Assembly (NCBI RefSeq): GCF_026242055.1
Contig: NZ_JAPJDL010000001.1
Coordinates: forward strand, 682,001-746,000
Origin: Lentzea sp. NEAU-D7
GTDB taxonomy: Bacteria > Actinomycetota > Actinomycetes > Mycobacteriales > Pseudonocardiaceae
Direction of reading: 5' to 3'
DNA: 64,000 nt
The notes below the pieces were generated by a model. That model was not told the DNA's origin. It saw only the letters and a list, made by a program, of their open reading frames with translations, and did no database searches. Shown piece after piece: positions 36,344 to 45,036 of the stretch. The position numbers and the translations under genes were made by a program. Numbering within the stretch: position 1 is the stretch's first letter; each line of letters opens with the position of its first letter.

Positions 36344-38350
36344 CTACCCGACGGTGAAGCCCGCCGTGGCGCCGGTGAAGCCGGTGATCTTGCCGGTCCA
36401 CCCGCTCTTCTCGTCACCGTGGTGCACGATCCGGTAGGTGCCGGCGGGGGTGTCCGCCGGGATCTGCCAGGTGATCGTGGCGTTGGAGAAGGCGATGCCG
36501 ACCCGTTCCCACTTGTAGCGCGTCGACCAGTCGCCGTCGTCGGCGACGCGCGTCCACTGGCCGTTCACCTGCCGCTGCACCTCCAGGAAGGTGTGGTTGC
36601 GGTGCAGGTTGTTCTTCGGGTGACCGGTGACGAACACGGACGTGACGGTCTCGCCGCGGCCGTAGGACGCCTTGGGCGCGATCAGGACGTCGCCGTACCT
36701 CTTGTCCGCGGGCTTGTCGTCGAGCACGACACCGGTCTGCAGGTTGAGGTCGGTGAACGGCGGCTTGCCGGGGTTCGGGCCGGCGGGCAGCGTGGTCCCC
36801 GCCCTCATCGACGCGGCGAGCTTGGCGAACTCCTGCTGGTAGGCCGGGGTCGTGTTGCGGCCGAACAGGGTGGAGCCGCCCTCGTACTGCTGCGAGTCGT
36901 ACTCCTCCGGCGTGGTGACGTACTGGCTGTAGTCGTTGGCGTAGCCCTGGATCAGCACGTTCCGCAGCGGCACACCGGCCTCGGCGGCCACCGCCTTGCG
37001 GATGCGCAGGCCCGCGGTGATCGTGACCTCACCGGGCACCGCGACCAGGTGCAGCTGTCCGATGCGGACGATCTGCAGCGGCACGATGTTCGGCGTGGCA
37101 CCGATCAGGCCCGTCGGCACCAGGGAGGCCTTGGGGAACTGGCAGTCCCGCAGCCACTGCGGGACCTCCATCTGCAACGGCTCGAAGAGCTTCTTCCACG
37201 GCGACTGCATGCCCTCGGAGAAGCCGGGGATCGCCGGGCCGTCCTCGATGCTGCCCGCGATGGTGGACGCGCCGACGACTCCCGAGCAGGTGGTGCCGGG
37301 CTGGCCGGTGGAGGTGTAGCGGCCCTCGACCTGCACGGCCGACATGTCCACGAACCGCATGCGCGAGTCGACGCCGCCCGAGACCGCGGACTGCGGGCCG
37401 CGGTAGATCTCCTGCGCCTTGCGGTTCTGGCGCTCGCCGATGATCCGGGCGTTCTCCCACTCGTTCTCGGTGGGGCCGGAACCGGGCTTCAGGTTGAGGT
37501 TCGGCGACATGTCGCCCGCGTTGGTGTTCGGGAACGCCGCCACGAAGCCCGCGGTGTCGTCCAGGTACCGCACGCCTTCGTCGTCGTGCTCCCACTGGTA
37601 TGCCGCGTAGCCCTTGTTGTCCGGGCTGATCAGCGTGTTGGCGTTGGTGATCGACGTGTTGTGCGTGGCGAACCAGCTGATCGCGCCGACGTTCTCGGTG
37701 CCCTGCTTGAACTTCAGCACGGTCATCTGCGGGTCGATGCCGGCAGGGAAGGCGCCCTTGTCGGGGTTGCGGTCGAACGCGACGCGCGAGCGGTTGACCG
37801 ACGCGTTCGTGAGCTCGCCGATGCCGAGACTGATCGAGCCGGGCTTCACGTCCTCGTGCGCCTCGACGACCGACTCGGTGATGCCGTCGACCACGGCGGC
37901 CAGCGCCTGCGGCTGCATGCCGAGGATCGAGAGGTTGTAGGCGAGGTTGTGCGACTGCCCGCCGGGGCCGCTGTGCGTGTGCGTGGCGGACAGCAGCAGG
38001 TTGTCGCGCGTGTAGGTACTGCCGTACTTCGCCTGCAGCTTGGTGAGCACGCCCTCCTGGACCGCGCGGAAGATCATCGCGAGGTCGGCGTTGACGTACG
38101 CGACGCGCTTGGACGTGGCGCGGTCGACCACGACGTAGGCCCGCGACCGCAGCCGCTGGTGGATGCCCGTCGTCTTCTGGTCGAACTTCGAGTAGCCCAT
38201 CATGCCGTTCTCGGCGGCCGGGCCGGTGACGTCGGAGATGCCCCTGCCCACCAGGTACGGCTCGGGTTCAGCCCAGGCGAACGGGCCGCTGACCAGCGCC
38301 GCACCGACGAGTGCGGCGACCACCGTCAAGACTTTCGTCCGCATGAGCAC
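36344..38350 (-). CDS. Secreted neutral/alkaline ceramidase
   Basis: A 668-aa exported amidase that hydrolyses the N-acyl bond of ceramide. A signal peptide (1-27, cleavage after FAWA) precedes the large catalytic domain. Zinc ligands are expected in SATHTHSGPGG (His124, His126) and FATHNTS (His230). The nucleophile is Ser282 in NTNAGDMSPN, the GDxSPN motif of the family. The C-terminal ~170 residues form the immunoglobulin-like domain of neutral ceramidases. The length matches the ~650-670 residues of Pseudomonas and mycobacterial enzymes. The start is GTG 38350 or ATG 38344. Fungal and plant sphingolipids are plausible substrates. The EamA gene ends 19 nt upstream. Confidence 0.92.
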   Translation of the reverse strand: MLMRTKVLTVVAALVGAALVSGPFAWAEPEPYLVGRGISDVTGPAAENGMMGYSKFDQKTTGIHQRLRSRAYVVVDRATSKRVAYVNADLAMIFRAVQEGVLTKLQAKYGSTYTRDNLLLSATHTHSGPGGQSHNLAYNLSILGMQPQALAAVVDGITESVVEAHEDVKPGSISLGIGELTNASVNRSRVAFDRNPDKGAFPAGIDPQMTVLKFKQGTENVGAISWFATHNTSITNANTLISPDNKGYAAYQWEHDDEGVRYLDDTAGFVAAFPNTNAGDMSPNLNLKPGSGPTENEWENARIIGERQNRKAQEIYRGPQSAVSGGVDSRMRFVDMSAVQVEGRYTSTGQPGTTCSGVVGASTIAGSIEDGPAIPGFSEGMQSPWKKLFEPLQMEVPQWLRDCQFPKASLVPTGLIGATPNIVPLQIVRIGQLHLVAVPGEVTITAGLRIRKAVAAEAGVPLRNVLIQGYANDYSQYVTTPEEYDSQQYEGGSTLFGRNTTPAYQQEFAKLAASMRAGTTLPAGPNPGKPPFTDLNLQTGVVLDDKPADKRYGDVLIAPKASYGRGETVTSVFVTGHPKNNLHRNHTFLEVQRQVNGQWTRVADDGDWSTRYKWERVGIAFSNATITWQIPADTPAGTYRIVHHGDEKSGWTGKITGFTGATAGFTVG

Positions 38351-38358
38351 CCCGCTAA

Positions 38359-38373
38359 GTGAATTGGATTCAC
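38359..38373. promoter_or_regulatory. Inverted repeat ahead of the ceramidase gene
   Basis: GTGAATTGGATTCAC is a 6-3-6 inverted repeat just upstream of the ceramidase start and overlapping the EamA stop region. It could be an operator for separate control of the ceramidase. Confidence 0.4.
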
Positions 38374-39230
38374 ATTTCAGGCTTGACGGTAGGTGATCCA
38401 GACCACTTGCTGCAAGTCACCGCGAGTGCGTTGGCGGTGACCACGAGCAAGATTCCGGCCCAGTGGTGGAGTTCGAGCGCCTCCCCCAGCACCACGAGAC
38501 CCGCCAGCGCCGCGAGCACCGGGTGCACGCTCATCGCCAGCCCGAACAGGCGCGCGGGCACCTTCCGCAACGCGATCACGTCGACGGCGTAGGGCACGAC
38601 GCTGCAGAACACGCCCGCGCCGACCGCGTACAGGATCGACATCCCGGTCAGCTTCCCGTGCAGCACCAGCAGCACCGCGACCGGAACGTAGAGCGTCGCC
38701 GACATGGCGGTCGCGACGGCGGGCGCCTGCAGACCGGGCAGCCGGGCGCCGACCAGGCGGTTGAGCAGGATGTACGCGGCCCAGCAGCCCGCGGCGAGCA
38801 GGCCGAGCCCGACCCCGAGGTAGTCGCTGCTGGGGCCCGGCAGCACCAGCACGTACACGCCGACGGCGGCGATCAGCACGAACAGGAAGTCCTGGCGCGT
38901 TCGCGAACCGGCCAGCGCGACACCGAGCGGCCCGAGCACCTCCAGCGTGACGGCGAGACCGAGGCCGATGCGGTCGATCGCCATGTAGAGGCTGAGGTTC
39001 ATCGTGGCGAAGACGAGACCGAGCGCGATCGTCGGCCACCACTGCGCCCAGGTGAACCTCCGCAGGTTCGGCCGGGCCATCGGCAGCAGCACCGCGGCGG
39101 CCACGAACTGGCGCACCGCCACGACACCGGCCGGGCCGATGGCCGCGAACGCGTGAGCGCCCACGGCGGCGCCGATCTGGTTGCTCGCCGCGCTCGCGGT
39201 CATCGTGGCGAATCCACCGAGGCTCTTCAT
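38370..39230 (-). CDS. EamA/DMT family transporter (RhtA-like)
   Basis: A 286-aa membrane protein with ten hydrophobic segments arranged as two EamA repeats (about residues 5-130 and 140-275), typical of drug/metabolite exporters such as the threonine/homoserine exporter RhtA. Signatures: AVRQFVAAAVLLP in repeat one and HPVLAALAGLVVLGEAL in repeat two. It is divergent from a LysR gene with a 68-nt gap carrying a LysR-type box, the arrangement in which LysR proteins control amino-acid exporters. The substrate is unknown. Confidence 0.88.
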   Translation of the reverse strand: MKSLGGFATMTASAASNQIGAAVGAHAFAAIGPAGVVAVRQFVAAAVLLPMARPNLRRFTWAQWWPTIALGLVFATMNLSLYMAIDRIGLGLAVTLEVLGPLGVALAGSRTRQDFLFVLIAAVGVYVLVLPGPSSDYLGVGLGLLAAGCWAAYILLNRLVGARLPGLQAPAVATAMSATLYVPVAVLLVLHGKLTGMSILYAVGAGVFCSVVPYAVDVIALRKVPARLFGLAMSVHPVLAALAGLVVLGEALELHHWAGILLVVTANALAVTCSKWSGSPTVKPEM

Positions 39231-39254
39231 GCGTCCAGCCTGCGGTCCCGGCTT

Positions 39255-39273
39255 TGATGCGGGAAATGCATCA
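39255..39273. promoter_or_regulatory. LysR-type binding site between EamA and LysR genes
   Basis: TGATGC (39255-39260) and GCATCA (39268-39273) flank 7 bases, fitting the T-N11-A dyad of LysR regulators (ATGC-N7-GCAT). A TATACG -10 box at 39285-39290 lies 8 nt before the LysR ATG, giving a very short or absent leader. Confidence 0.6.
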
Positions 39274-39298
39274 GCCGTGTCGCCTATACGCTGGACGT

Positions 39299-40147
39299 AT
39301 GGATCTGCGGCACCTGCGGGCGTTCGTGGCGGTGGTCGACGCCGGCACGTTCACCGACGCGGCAAGGGAACTCGACCTCACCCAGGCGTCGGTGTCGAGA
39401 TCGGTCGCCGCACTGGAGTCCGCGCTCGGCGTGCGGCTGCTGCAACGCTCCACCCGCCACGTCGCGCTCACCGCCGTGGGTACTCAGGTGCTCGACGGTG
39501 CCCGGCGCGTGCTGGACGAGGTCGCCCACCTGCACCGGATCGCCTCGCAGTCGCTGACCGAGCTGCGCATCGGCTACGCGTGGGCGGCGCTGGGCAAGCA
39601 CACCCGGCGCGTGCAGAAGGCCTGGGCCGCAACGCGTCCGGGGTTGCCGCTGGTGTTCGTGCAGTCGAACTCGCTGACCGCCGGGCTCGCCGAGGGCATG
39701 GCCGACGTCGCGGTCGTGCGCAGGGCACTCGACGACGCGCGGTTCGAGACGGCGCTGCTGGGCACCGAGCGGCGCTACGGCGTGGTCGCGACGGACAACC
39801 CGTTGGCGCGCAGGCGTTCGCTGAAACTCGCCGACCTCGCCCGCTACTCGCTGGCGGTGGACGACCGGACGGGGACGACGACACTCGACCTGTGGCAGCC
39901 CGGCAAGGCCCCCGCCGTCGTGCGCAACACCCACAGCGTCGACGAGTGGCTGACGCTGATCGCCGCCGGGCAGGCCGTCGGCATGACGTCGGAGGCCACC
40001 GCGAGCCTGAACCCCCGCCCCGGCGTGGCCTACCGGGCCGTGGTGGACGCGCCGCCGATCGCCGTGTGGCTGGCGTGGTGGAAGGACCAGCCACCCCGGC
40101 ACCTGACCGACCTGATCACGCTGGCGTGCGACGCCTATCGCGCATGA
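39299..40147 (+). CDS. LysR family transcriptional regulator
   Basis: A 282-aa regulator. The N-terminal winged helix is canonical (MDLRHLRAFVAVVDAGTFTDAARELDLTQASVSRSVAALESALG, residues 1-44), and the C-terminal periplasmic-binding-like effector domain spans about 90-280. The ATG at 39299 is chosen over the upstream in-frame ATG because it starts the domain exactly. It is divergent from the EamA exporter and probably activates it in response to the exported compound. The acyl-CoA ligase follows after 89 nt on the same strand, so it is an alternative target. Confidence 0.9.
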   Translation: MDLRHLRAFVAVVDAGTFTDAARELDLTQASVSRSVAALESALGVRLLQRSTRHVALTAVGTQVLDGARRVLDEVAHLHRIASQSLTELRIGYAWAALGKHTRRVQKAWAATRPGLPLVFVQSNSLTAGLAEGMADVAVVRRALDDARFETALLGTERRYGVVATDNPLARRRSLKLADLARYSLAVDDRTGTTTLDLWQPGKAPAVVRNTHSVDEWLTLIAAGQAVGMTSEATASLNPRPGVAYRAVVDAPPIAVWLAWWKDQPPRHLTDLITLACDAYRA

Positions 40148-40236
40148 GCGGTGTGGGAAGTCGCTGCCACAACAGGAAGAGGAGTGGAAGGTTCTCCCCT
40201 GCTGCCCGCCAGGGAGCTCACTTAGGGTGATTTTCC

Positions 40237-41841
40237 ATGGACGGGCTGATGCAACCCCGGCCGCTCACCCTCGCGCACGTTCTGGAGCGGGCCGAGCGGC
40301 TCTACTCGCACAAGCAGGTCGTGACGGCCGGGGTCGAGCGGGTCACGTACGCCGACGTGGCCCGGCAGACCCGGCGCCTCGCCACCGCGCTCGACTCGCT
40401 CGGCGTGCCGGCCGGTGCCCGCGTCGCCACGTTCGCGACCAACACACGGCGCCACCTCGAGCTGTACCTGGCGGTGCCGATCACCAAGCGGGTGCTGCAC
40501 TCCATCAACATCCGGCTGTCGGCGGAGCACCTCGAGTACATCGTCAACCACGCCGAGGACGACGTCGTGTTCGTCGACCGCGCACTGCTGCCGCGGATCT
40601 GGCCCAGCGCCGGACGAATGCCGGCGGTCCGGCACTGGGTGGTGCTGCCCGACGACAGCGACGTGCCGATCCCGGCCGATCCGCGCGTCCTGCACTACGA
40701 CGACCTGGTCGCGGCCGCCGATCCGTTCACCGGCTCCTTCGAGGACTCGTTCGCGCTCGCGGACGAGCACCTCGCCTCCGGGCTCTGCTACACCTCCGGG
40801 ACGACCGGACCGCCCAAGGGCGTGCTCTACAGCCACCGGTCGACGATCCTGCACTGCCTGGGCACGCTCGCGGCCGGGTTCATCGGTCTGGGCGAGAGCG
40901 ATGTCGTCATGCCGATCGTGCCCATGTTCCACGCCAACGCCTGGGGCCTCCCGTACGGCGCGATGATGACGGGCGCCTCGCTGGTCCTGCCCGGCCCGTC
41001 CTCGGAGCCGGCCCACCTGCTGCGGCTGATGGAGACCGAGCGGGTCACCGTCGCGGGCGCCGTCCCGACGGTGTGGACGAGCCTGGTTCCCCGGCTGCGG
41101 TCGCACGACCTGAGCGCCACCCGGTTCCTGCTCGGCGGTGGCTCGGTGATCGCCCCGGCGCTGTCCGAGATCTACCGGGCCGCGATCGGCGTCCCCATCA
41201 CCCACTCCTGGGGCATGACGGAGATCAGTCCTGTCGGGACGATCGGCGGCACCCGCAGCCAGCACCGCGACGCGCCCGCGGACGAGCAGAAGGCGGTGCG
41301 GGCGTCCCAGGGCCAGCCGCTGCCGCTGGTGAACCTGCGGATCGCCGACGTCGAGACGGGCGAGGAACTGCCGCGCGACGGCAAGGCCATCGGTGAGCTG
41401 CAGGTGGCGGGACCGTGGGTCGCGGGCGGCTACTTCCAGGTGGAGTCTCCCGAGAGCTTCACCCGCGACGGCTGGCTGCGCACCGGCGACCTCGCCACGA
41501 TCGACGGCGACGGCTACGTGCGGCTCGTGGACCGGATGAAGGACCTGATCAAGTCCGGCGGCGAGTGGATCTCGTCGGTCGAGCTGGAGAGCGCGCTCAC
41601 CTCGCACCCCGACGTCGTCGAGGTCGCCGTGATCGCCCGCCCCGACCCGAGGTGGGGCGAACGCCCCGTCGCCTACGTCGTCCTGCGCGACGGCAGCGCC
41701 ACCACGGGCGACGAACTGCTGCGGCACATCACGCCCTCGGTCGCCAAGTGGTGGCTGCCCGACGAGGTCGTCTTCCGGACGGCCTTACCGAAGACCGGCA
41801 CCGGCAAGCTCTCGAAGAGCGCCCTGCGCGACTCGGCCTAG
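40237..41841 (+). CDS. AMP-dependent acyl-CoA synthetase (medium/long-chain fatty acid or aryl acid ligase)
   Basis: A 534-aa cytosolic adenylating enzyme. The P-loop-like motif YTSGTTGPPKGVLYSH (about residues 185-200), the A4 region VPMFHANAWGLPYGAMM, the A5 motif HSWGMTE, the A7 motif DGWLRTGDLATIDGDGYV, the A8 hinge VDRMKDLIKSGGEWISSVELE and the A10 lysine in LPKTGTGKLSK are all present, so it should be fully active. The motif set fits fatty-acyl-CoA ligases, but feruloyl/cinnamoyl-CoA ligases share it. The 3' end overlaps the convergent GAF/PucR regulator by 4 nt. The nearby tannase-family esterase makes an aromatic acid substrate conceivable. Confidence 0.88.
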   Translation: MDGLMQPRPLTLAHVLERAERLYSHKQVVTAGVERVTYADVARQTRRLATALDSLGVPAGARVATFATNTRRHLELYLAVPITKRVLHSINIRLSAEHLEYIVNHAEDDVVFVDRALLPRIWPSAGRMPAVRHWVVLPDDSDVPIPADPRVLHYDDLVAAADPFTGSFEDSFALADEHLASGLCYTSGTTGPPKGVLYSHRSTILHCLGTLAAGFIGLGESDVVMPIVPMFHANAWGLPYGAMMTGASLVLPGPSSEPAHLLRLMETERVTVAGAVPTVWTSLVPRLRSHDLSATRFLLGGGSVIAPALSEIYRAAIGVPITHSWGMTEISPVGTIGGTRSQHRDAPADEQKAVRASQGQPLPLVNLRIADVETGEELPRDGKAIGELQVAGPWVAGGYFQVESPESFTRDGWLRTGDLATIDGDGYVRLVDRMKDLIKSGGEWISSVELESALTSHPDVVEVAVIARPDPRWGERPVAYVVLRDGSATTGDELLRHITPSVAKWWLPDEVVFRTALPKTGTGKLSKSALRDSA

Positions 41842-43514
41842 AGCTCGCGCAACCGGTACAGCCGCAGCCCCAGCTGCAACTCGAGGTCGTTCTCGGTGCG
41901 CCAGTCGGCACCGAGGACCTCGCTGACGCGGTCCAGGCGCTTGAGCAATGTGTTGACGTGCACGTGCAACGCGCGCGCGGTCGCCGCGACGTTCGCACGG
42001 TGGTCGTAGTAGGCGCTGAGCGTTCCGACGAGGTCGGTGCCGCGCCGCGCGTCGTAATCGGCCAGCGGCCCCACCGAGGTGGCGAGGAAGCGGTCGAGCT
42101 CGCGGGCGCGGTCGGCGTCGAAGACCATCGCGAACAGGGCGTACCGGCCCGTCGTGACGCCCCTGTCGGTGTGCCCGATCGCCCGCATGACCGCGGCGCA
42201 GCGGCTCGCGAGGGAGAACGCGCGGGACCAGTCGTGGCCCGCCGCCCTCTCCCCCACGACGGCGACGGCACCGCCGAGCGAGCGCCGGAGCCGCCGGTGG
42301 ACCTCCTCGGCGGTCCGGTCGTCGTCCGTGCTGGGCACGATCATCGTGGCCCTGCCGAGGTGTTCGCCTGCCAGTCCCGCGCGGTCCCTCGCGATGTCGT
42401 GCAGATGGCGCAGGAGGTCGGCCGAGGACGACGACGCCGAGTCCGCGACGAGGACCAGGTTCAGCCGGTCGGCGTCGATGCCGCGGGCACGGGTGCGGGC
42501 GCGCTGGGCCGGGCTGATGCCGGGACCGCCGACCAGCAGCTCCGTCAGCAGCTCCCCGCTCAGCCGCTCGCTGGCCTCGGCTACGGCCCGTTCCTTGAGG
42601 ATCAGCAGCCCCAGGATGTGCGTGGCACGTTCGAGCGTGCGCAGGTCCATGCCCTCCGAGACGCCCGGACCGGCCGGCCTGCTCCACGCCAGCGCGCCGA
42701 GCCGGCTGTCGCCCGCCTGGATCGGGGCCACGCTGCGGGCGACCCCGTCCTCGACCGAGGTCGTGACGCGGCCGGACCGGTGGCCGGGCGCGTCGAGCAC
42801 CGTGACGGTGCCGCCCAGCTGTTCGGCCAGGAGCTGGGCGACGTCGTCGGGTGTCCCGCCCTCCAGCACCACCCCGGTCAGGGCCTCGTGGATCGCCTGC
42901 GCCCGCTCCACGACGGCCACGTGCTCCTCGATCCTGCGGTACGCGACCCGGAGGTCCTGCAACGCGGTCCGGCTTTCCTCGTAGAGCCGGGCGTTGTCGA
43001 GCGCCACCGCCGCGTGGTCGGCGAACGCGCTCAGCAGCGCGATCTCACCCGCGTGGAACGACCGCTCGGAGCGGTACGCGGCGAACAGCGCGCCCACCAC
43101 CTCGTCCCGGATCACCAGTGGCACACCGAGGAGGGCGACCAGGTCCTCGGTGCCGACGAGGCGGTCGAACCCGGCGTCGTGGTCGATGAGGGTCGAGGCG
43201 GCGTAGTTGCGCACCCACTGCGGGCGCCGGGTGGCCAGCACCTTGCCACCGAGCCCGACACCGGCCGGGATCGTGGCGCTGAGGAACGCCGCGGAGATCG
43301 TCCCCTCGGCCGCACGGGCCGACAGCCTGCCGTCCGCGACCAGCGAGAGGTAGGTGAAGTCCGTGCCCATCAGGTCGTGGGCGTGGCGGACGATCGACTG
43401 CAGCACGTCGTCGAGCTCGCCGAGGGCGGTGAGCGACTTGGCCGTCGCGTACAACGACGCCAGTTCGCGCTGGCGGCGCACGAGCTCGTGCGACTCACTC
43501 GGGTCGATGCTCAC
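41838..43514 (-). CDS. GAF-domain PucR/CdaR-type transcriptional regulator
   Basis: 558 aa. An N-terminal GAF domain (about residues 15-175) with LATRRPQWVRNY and LLGVPLVIRDEVVGALF segments is followed by a helical linker (180-215) and a middle GGDEF-like CdaR region. The C-terminal PucR helix-turn-helix has LVGTLSAYYDHRANVAATARALHVHVNTLLKRLDRV (about 500-536), the HVNTL-x-x-R-x-x-R-x sequence typical of the class. Relatives activate catabolic operons on sensing a small molecule via GAF. It starts at GTG 43514 and is divergent from the MHS transporter/tannase-family operon across 144 nt, its most likely target. Confidence 0.87.
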   Translation of the reverse strand: MSIDPSESHELVRRQRELASLYATAKSLTALGELDDVLQSIVRHAHDLMGTDFTYLSLVADGRLSARAAEGTISAAFLSATIPAGVGLGGKVLATRRPQWVRNYAASTLIDHDAGFDRLVGTEDLVALLGVPLVIRDEVVGALFAAYRSERSFHAGEIALLSAFADHAAVALDNARLYEESRTALQDLRVAYRRIEEHVAVVERAQAIHEALTGVVLEGGTPDDVAQLLAEQLGGTVTVLDAPGHRSGRVTTSVEDGVARSVAPIQAGDSRLGALAWSRPAGPGVSEGMDLRTLERATHILGLLILKERAVAEASERLSGELLTELLVGGPGISPAQRARTRARGIDADRLNLVLVADSASSSSADLLRHLHDIARDRAGLAGEHLGRATMIVPSTDDDRTAEEVHRRLRRSLGGAVAVVGERAAGHDWSRAFSLASRCAAVMRAIGHTDRGVTTGRYALFAMVFDADRARELDRFLATSVGPLADYDARRGTDLVGTLSAYYDHRANVAATARALHVHVNTLLKRLDRVSEVLGADWRTENDLELQLGLRLYRLREL

Positions 43515-43658
43515 GACGTCATTCTCACCCAGCCCCCGGTGGCGGAAAGCCCCACCGAACCCAGGCAGGTGGTGTGTGATCCAGACCTCAGCGCCGAGGG
43601 GTCTCCGCCCTAGCATTGGCCGTCATCACCTGCCGGTTCATCGACGAAGGCGGCATGT

Positions 43659-45023
43659 ATGGCAACCCCTCTGGCCCAGCCCGAAGAACAGTCCGCGACC
43701 CGGCGCCGCGGCTTCCGCAAGCTGCTTACCGTCGGGCTGGTCGGGAGCTCGATCGAGTGGTACGACTTCTTCCTCTACGGCACCGCGGCCGCCCTGGTGT
43801 TCCCCAAGGTGTTCTTCCCGCAGTCCTCGGCCCTGACCGGCACCCTGCTCGCGTTCAGCACGTTCTGGGCGGGCTTCGTGGCTCGCCCGGTCGGCGGCGT
43901 GCTCGCCGGGCACTTCGGTGACAAGTACGGGCGCAAGCCGGTCGTGGTCACGTGCCTCGCGCTCATGGGCGGCGCGACGTTCCTGATCGGCTGCCTGCCC
44001 AGCGCGTCGTCGGTCGGCGCGCTGGCCCCGATCCTGCTGGTGACGCTGCGGTTCCTGCAAGGGCTCGCGGCGGGCGGCCAGTGGGGCGGCATCATGTTGC
44101 TGCTGACCGAGTCCGCGAGCCCGAAGCGGCGCGGGTTCGCCGGCACCTTCGGCCAGACCAGCGTCTTCGTCGCCGTGATCATCTCGAACCTGATCTTCGT
44201 GGCCGCCAGCGGGCTGATGCCGAACGACGCGTTCCTCAGCTGGGGCTGGCGGATCCCGTTCCTGGTCAGCATCGTGATGTTCGCCGTGGTCCTCTACATC
44301 CAGTCCAAAGTGGAGGACACGCCGGAGTTCCGCGAGCTGCAGAAGGAGGTGGCACGGCCTGAGCGCGCGGTCGTCAGGGCCCCGCTCGCGCAGGTCGTCC
44401 GGACCAGGTGGGCAACGATCCTGCTCGCCTGCGGCATCCTCTCCGCCACCAACAGCCTCTTCTACGTCAGCATCGCCGGACTGCTGAACTACGGCACCAC
44501 GTCGTTGAAGCTCGACCGCAACGGGCTGCTCGCCGTCGTGCTGCTGAGCTCCGTGGCGATGCTCGCCGTCCTGCCCTGGGCCGGTCACGTGTCCGACAAG
44601 ATCGGGCGACGGCCGCTGATCCTCACAGGTGGCCTGGGTGTCGCGTTGTGGGGCTTCCCGTACTTCGCGCTCGTCAACACCGCGTCGCTACCGCTGATCT
44701 TCGTGGCCGTGGTGGTGGGCTTCACCTTCCAGTGCCTCACGTACGGCCCGATCGCGAGCTTCCTGGGCGAGCTGTTCGCGCCCAACGTCCGCTACTCCGG
44801 CGCGTCGCTGTCCTACCAGCTCTCCGCGATCATCATCAGCGGCGGCACGCCGTTCCTGATGACGGCGCTCATCGCCGAGACCGGCAGCACGGTTCCCGTC
44901 GCCGCCTACATCACGCTCATGGGGCTGATCACCTTCGTCAGCGCGTGGTTCCTGCCGGAGACGAACCCGGCCGAGGTCCGCGCGGACCCGCAGGCCGTTC
45001 CCGGCACACACCTCTACCGCTGA
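43659..45023 (+). CDS. MFS metabolite:H+ symporter (MHS family)
   Basis: A 454-aa membrane protein with 12 segments. The MHS-type opening GLVGSSIEWYDFFLYGTAAALVF (about residues 27-49), the loop 2-3 motif GHFGDKYGRKPVVV (about 86-99) and RFLQGLAAGGQWGG are diagnostic. Members import carboxylates, shikimate, proline/betaine, citrate or aromatic acids. The ATG has GAAGGCGG upstream. The tannase-family gene starts 13 nt after the stop, so transporter and esterase form an operon, presumably importing the acid released outside or its ester. Confidence 0.9.
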   Translation: MATPLAQPEEQSATRRRGFRKLLTVGLVGSSIEWYDFFLYGTAAALVFPKVFFPQSSALTGTLLAFSTFWAGFVARPVGGVLAGHFGDKYGRKPVVVTCLALMGGATFLIGCLPSASSVGALAPILLVTLRFLQGLAAGGQWGGIMLLLTESASPKRRGFAGTFGQTSVFVAVIISNLIFVAASGLMPNDAFLSWGWRIPFLVSIVMFAVVLYIQSKVEDTPEFRELQKEVARPERAVVRAPLAQVVRTRWATILLACGILSATNSLFYVSIAGLLNYGTTSLKLDRNGLLAVVLLSSVAMLAVLPWAGHVSDKIGRRPLILTGGLGVALWGFPYFALVNTASLPLIFVAVVVGFTFQCLTYGPIASFLGELFAPNVRYSGASLSYQLSAIIISGGTPFLMTALIAETGSTVPVAAYITLMGLITFVSAWFLPETNPAEVRADPQAVPGTHLYR

Positions 45024-45036
45024 CAGGAGATCCGCT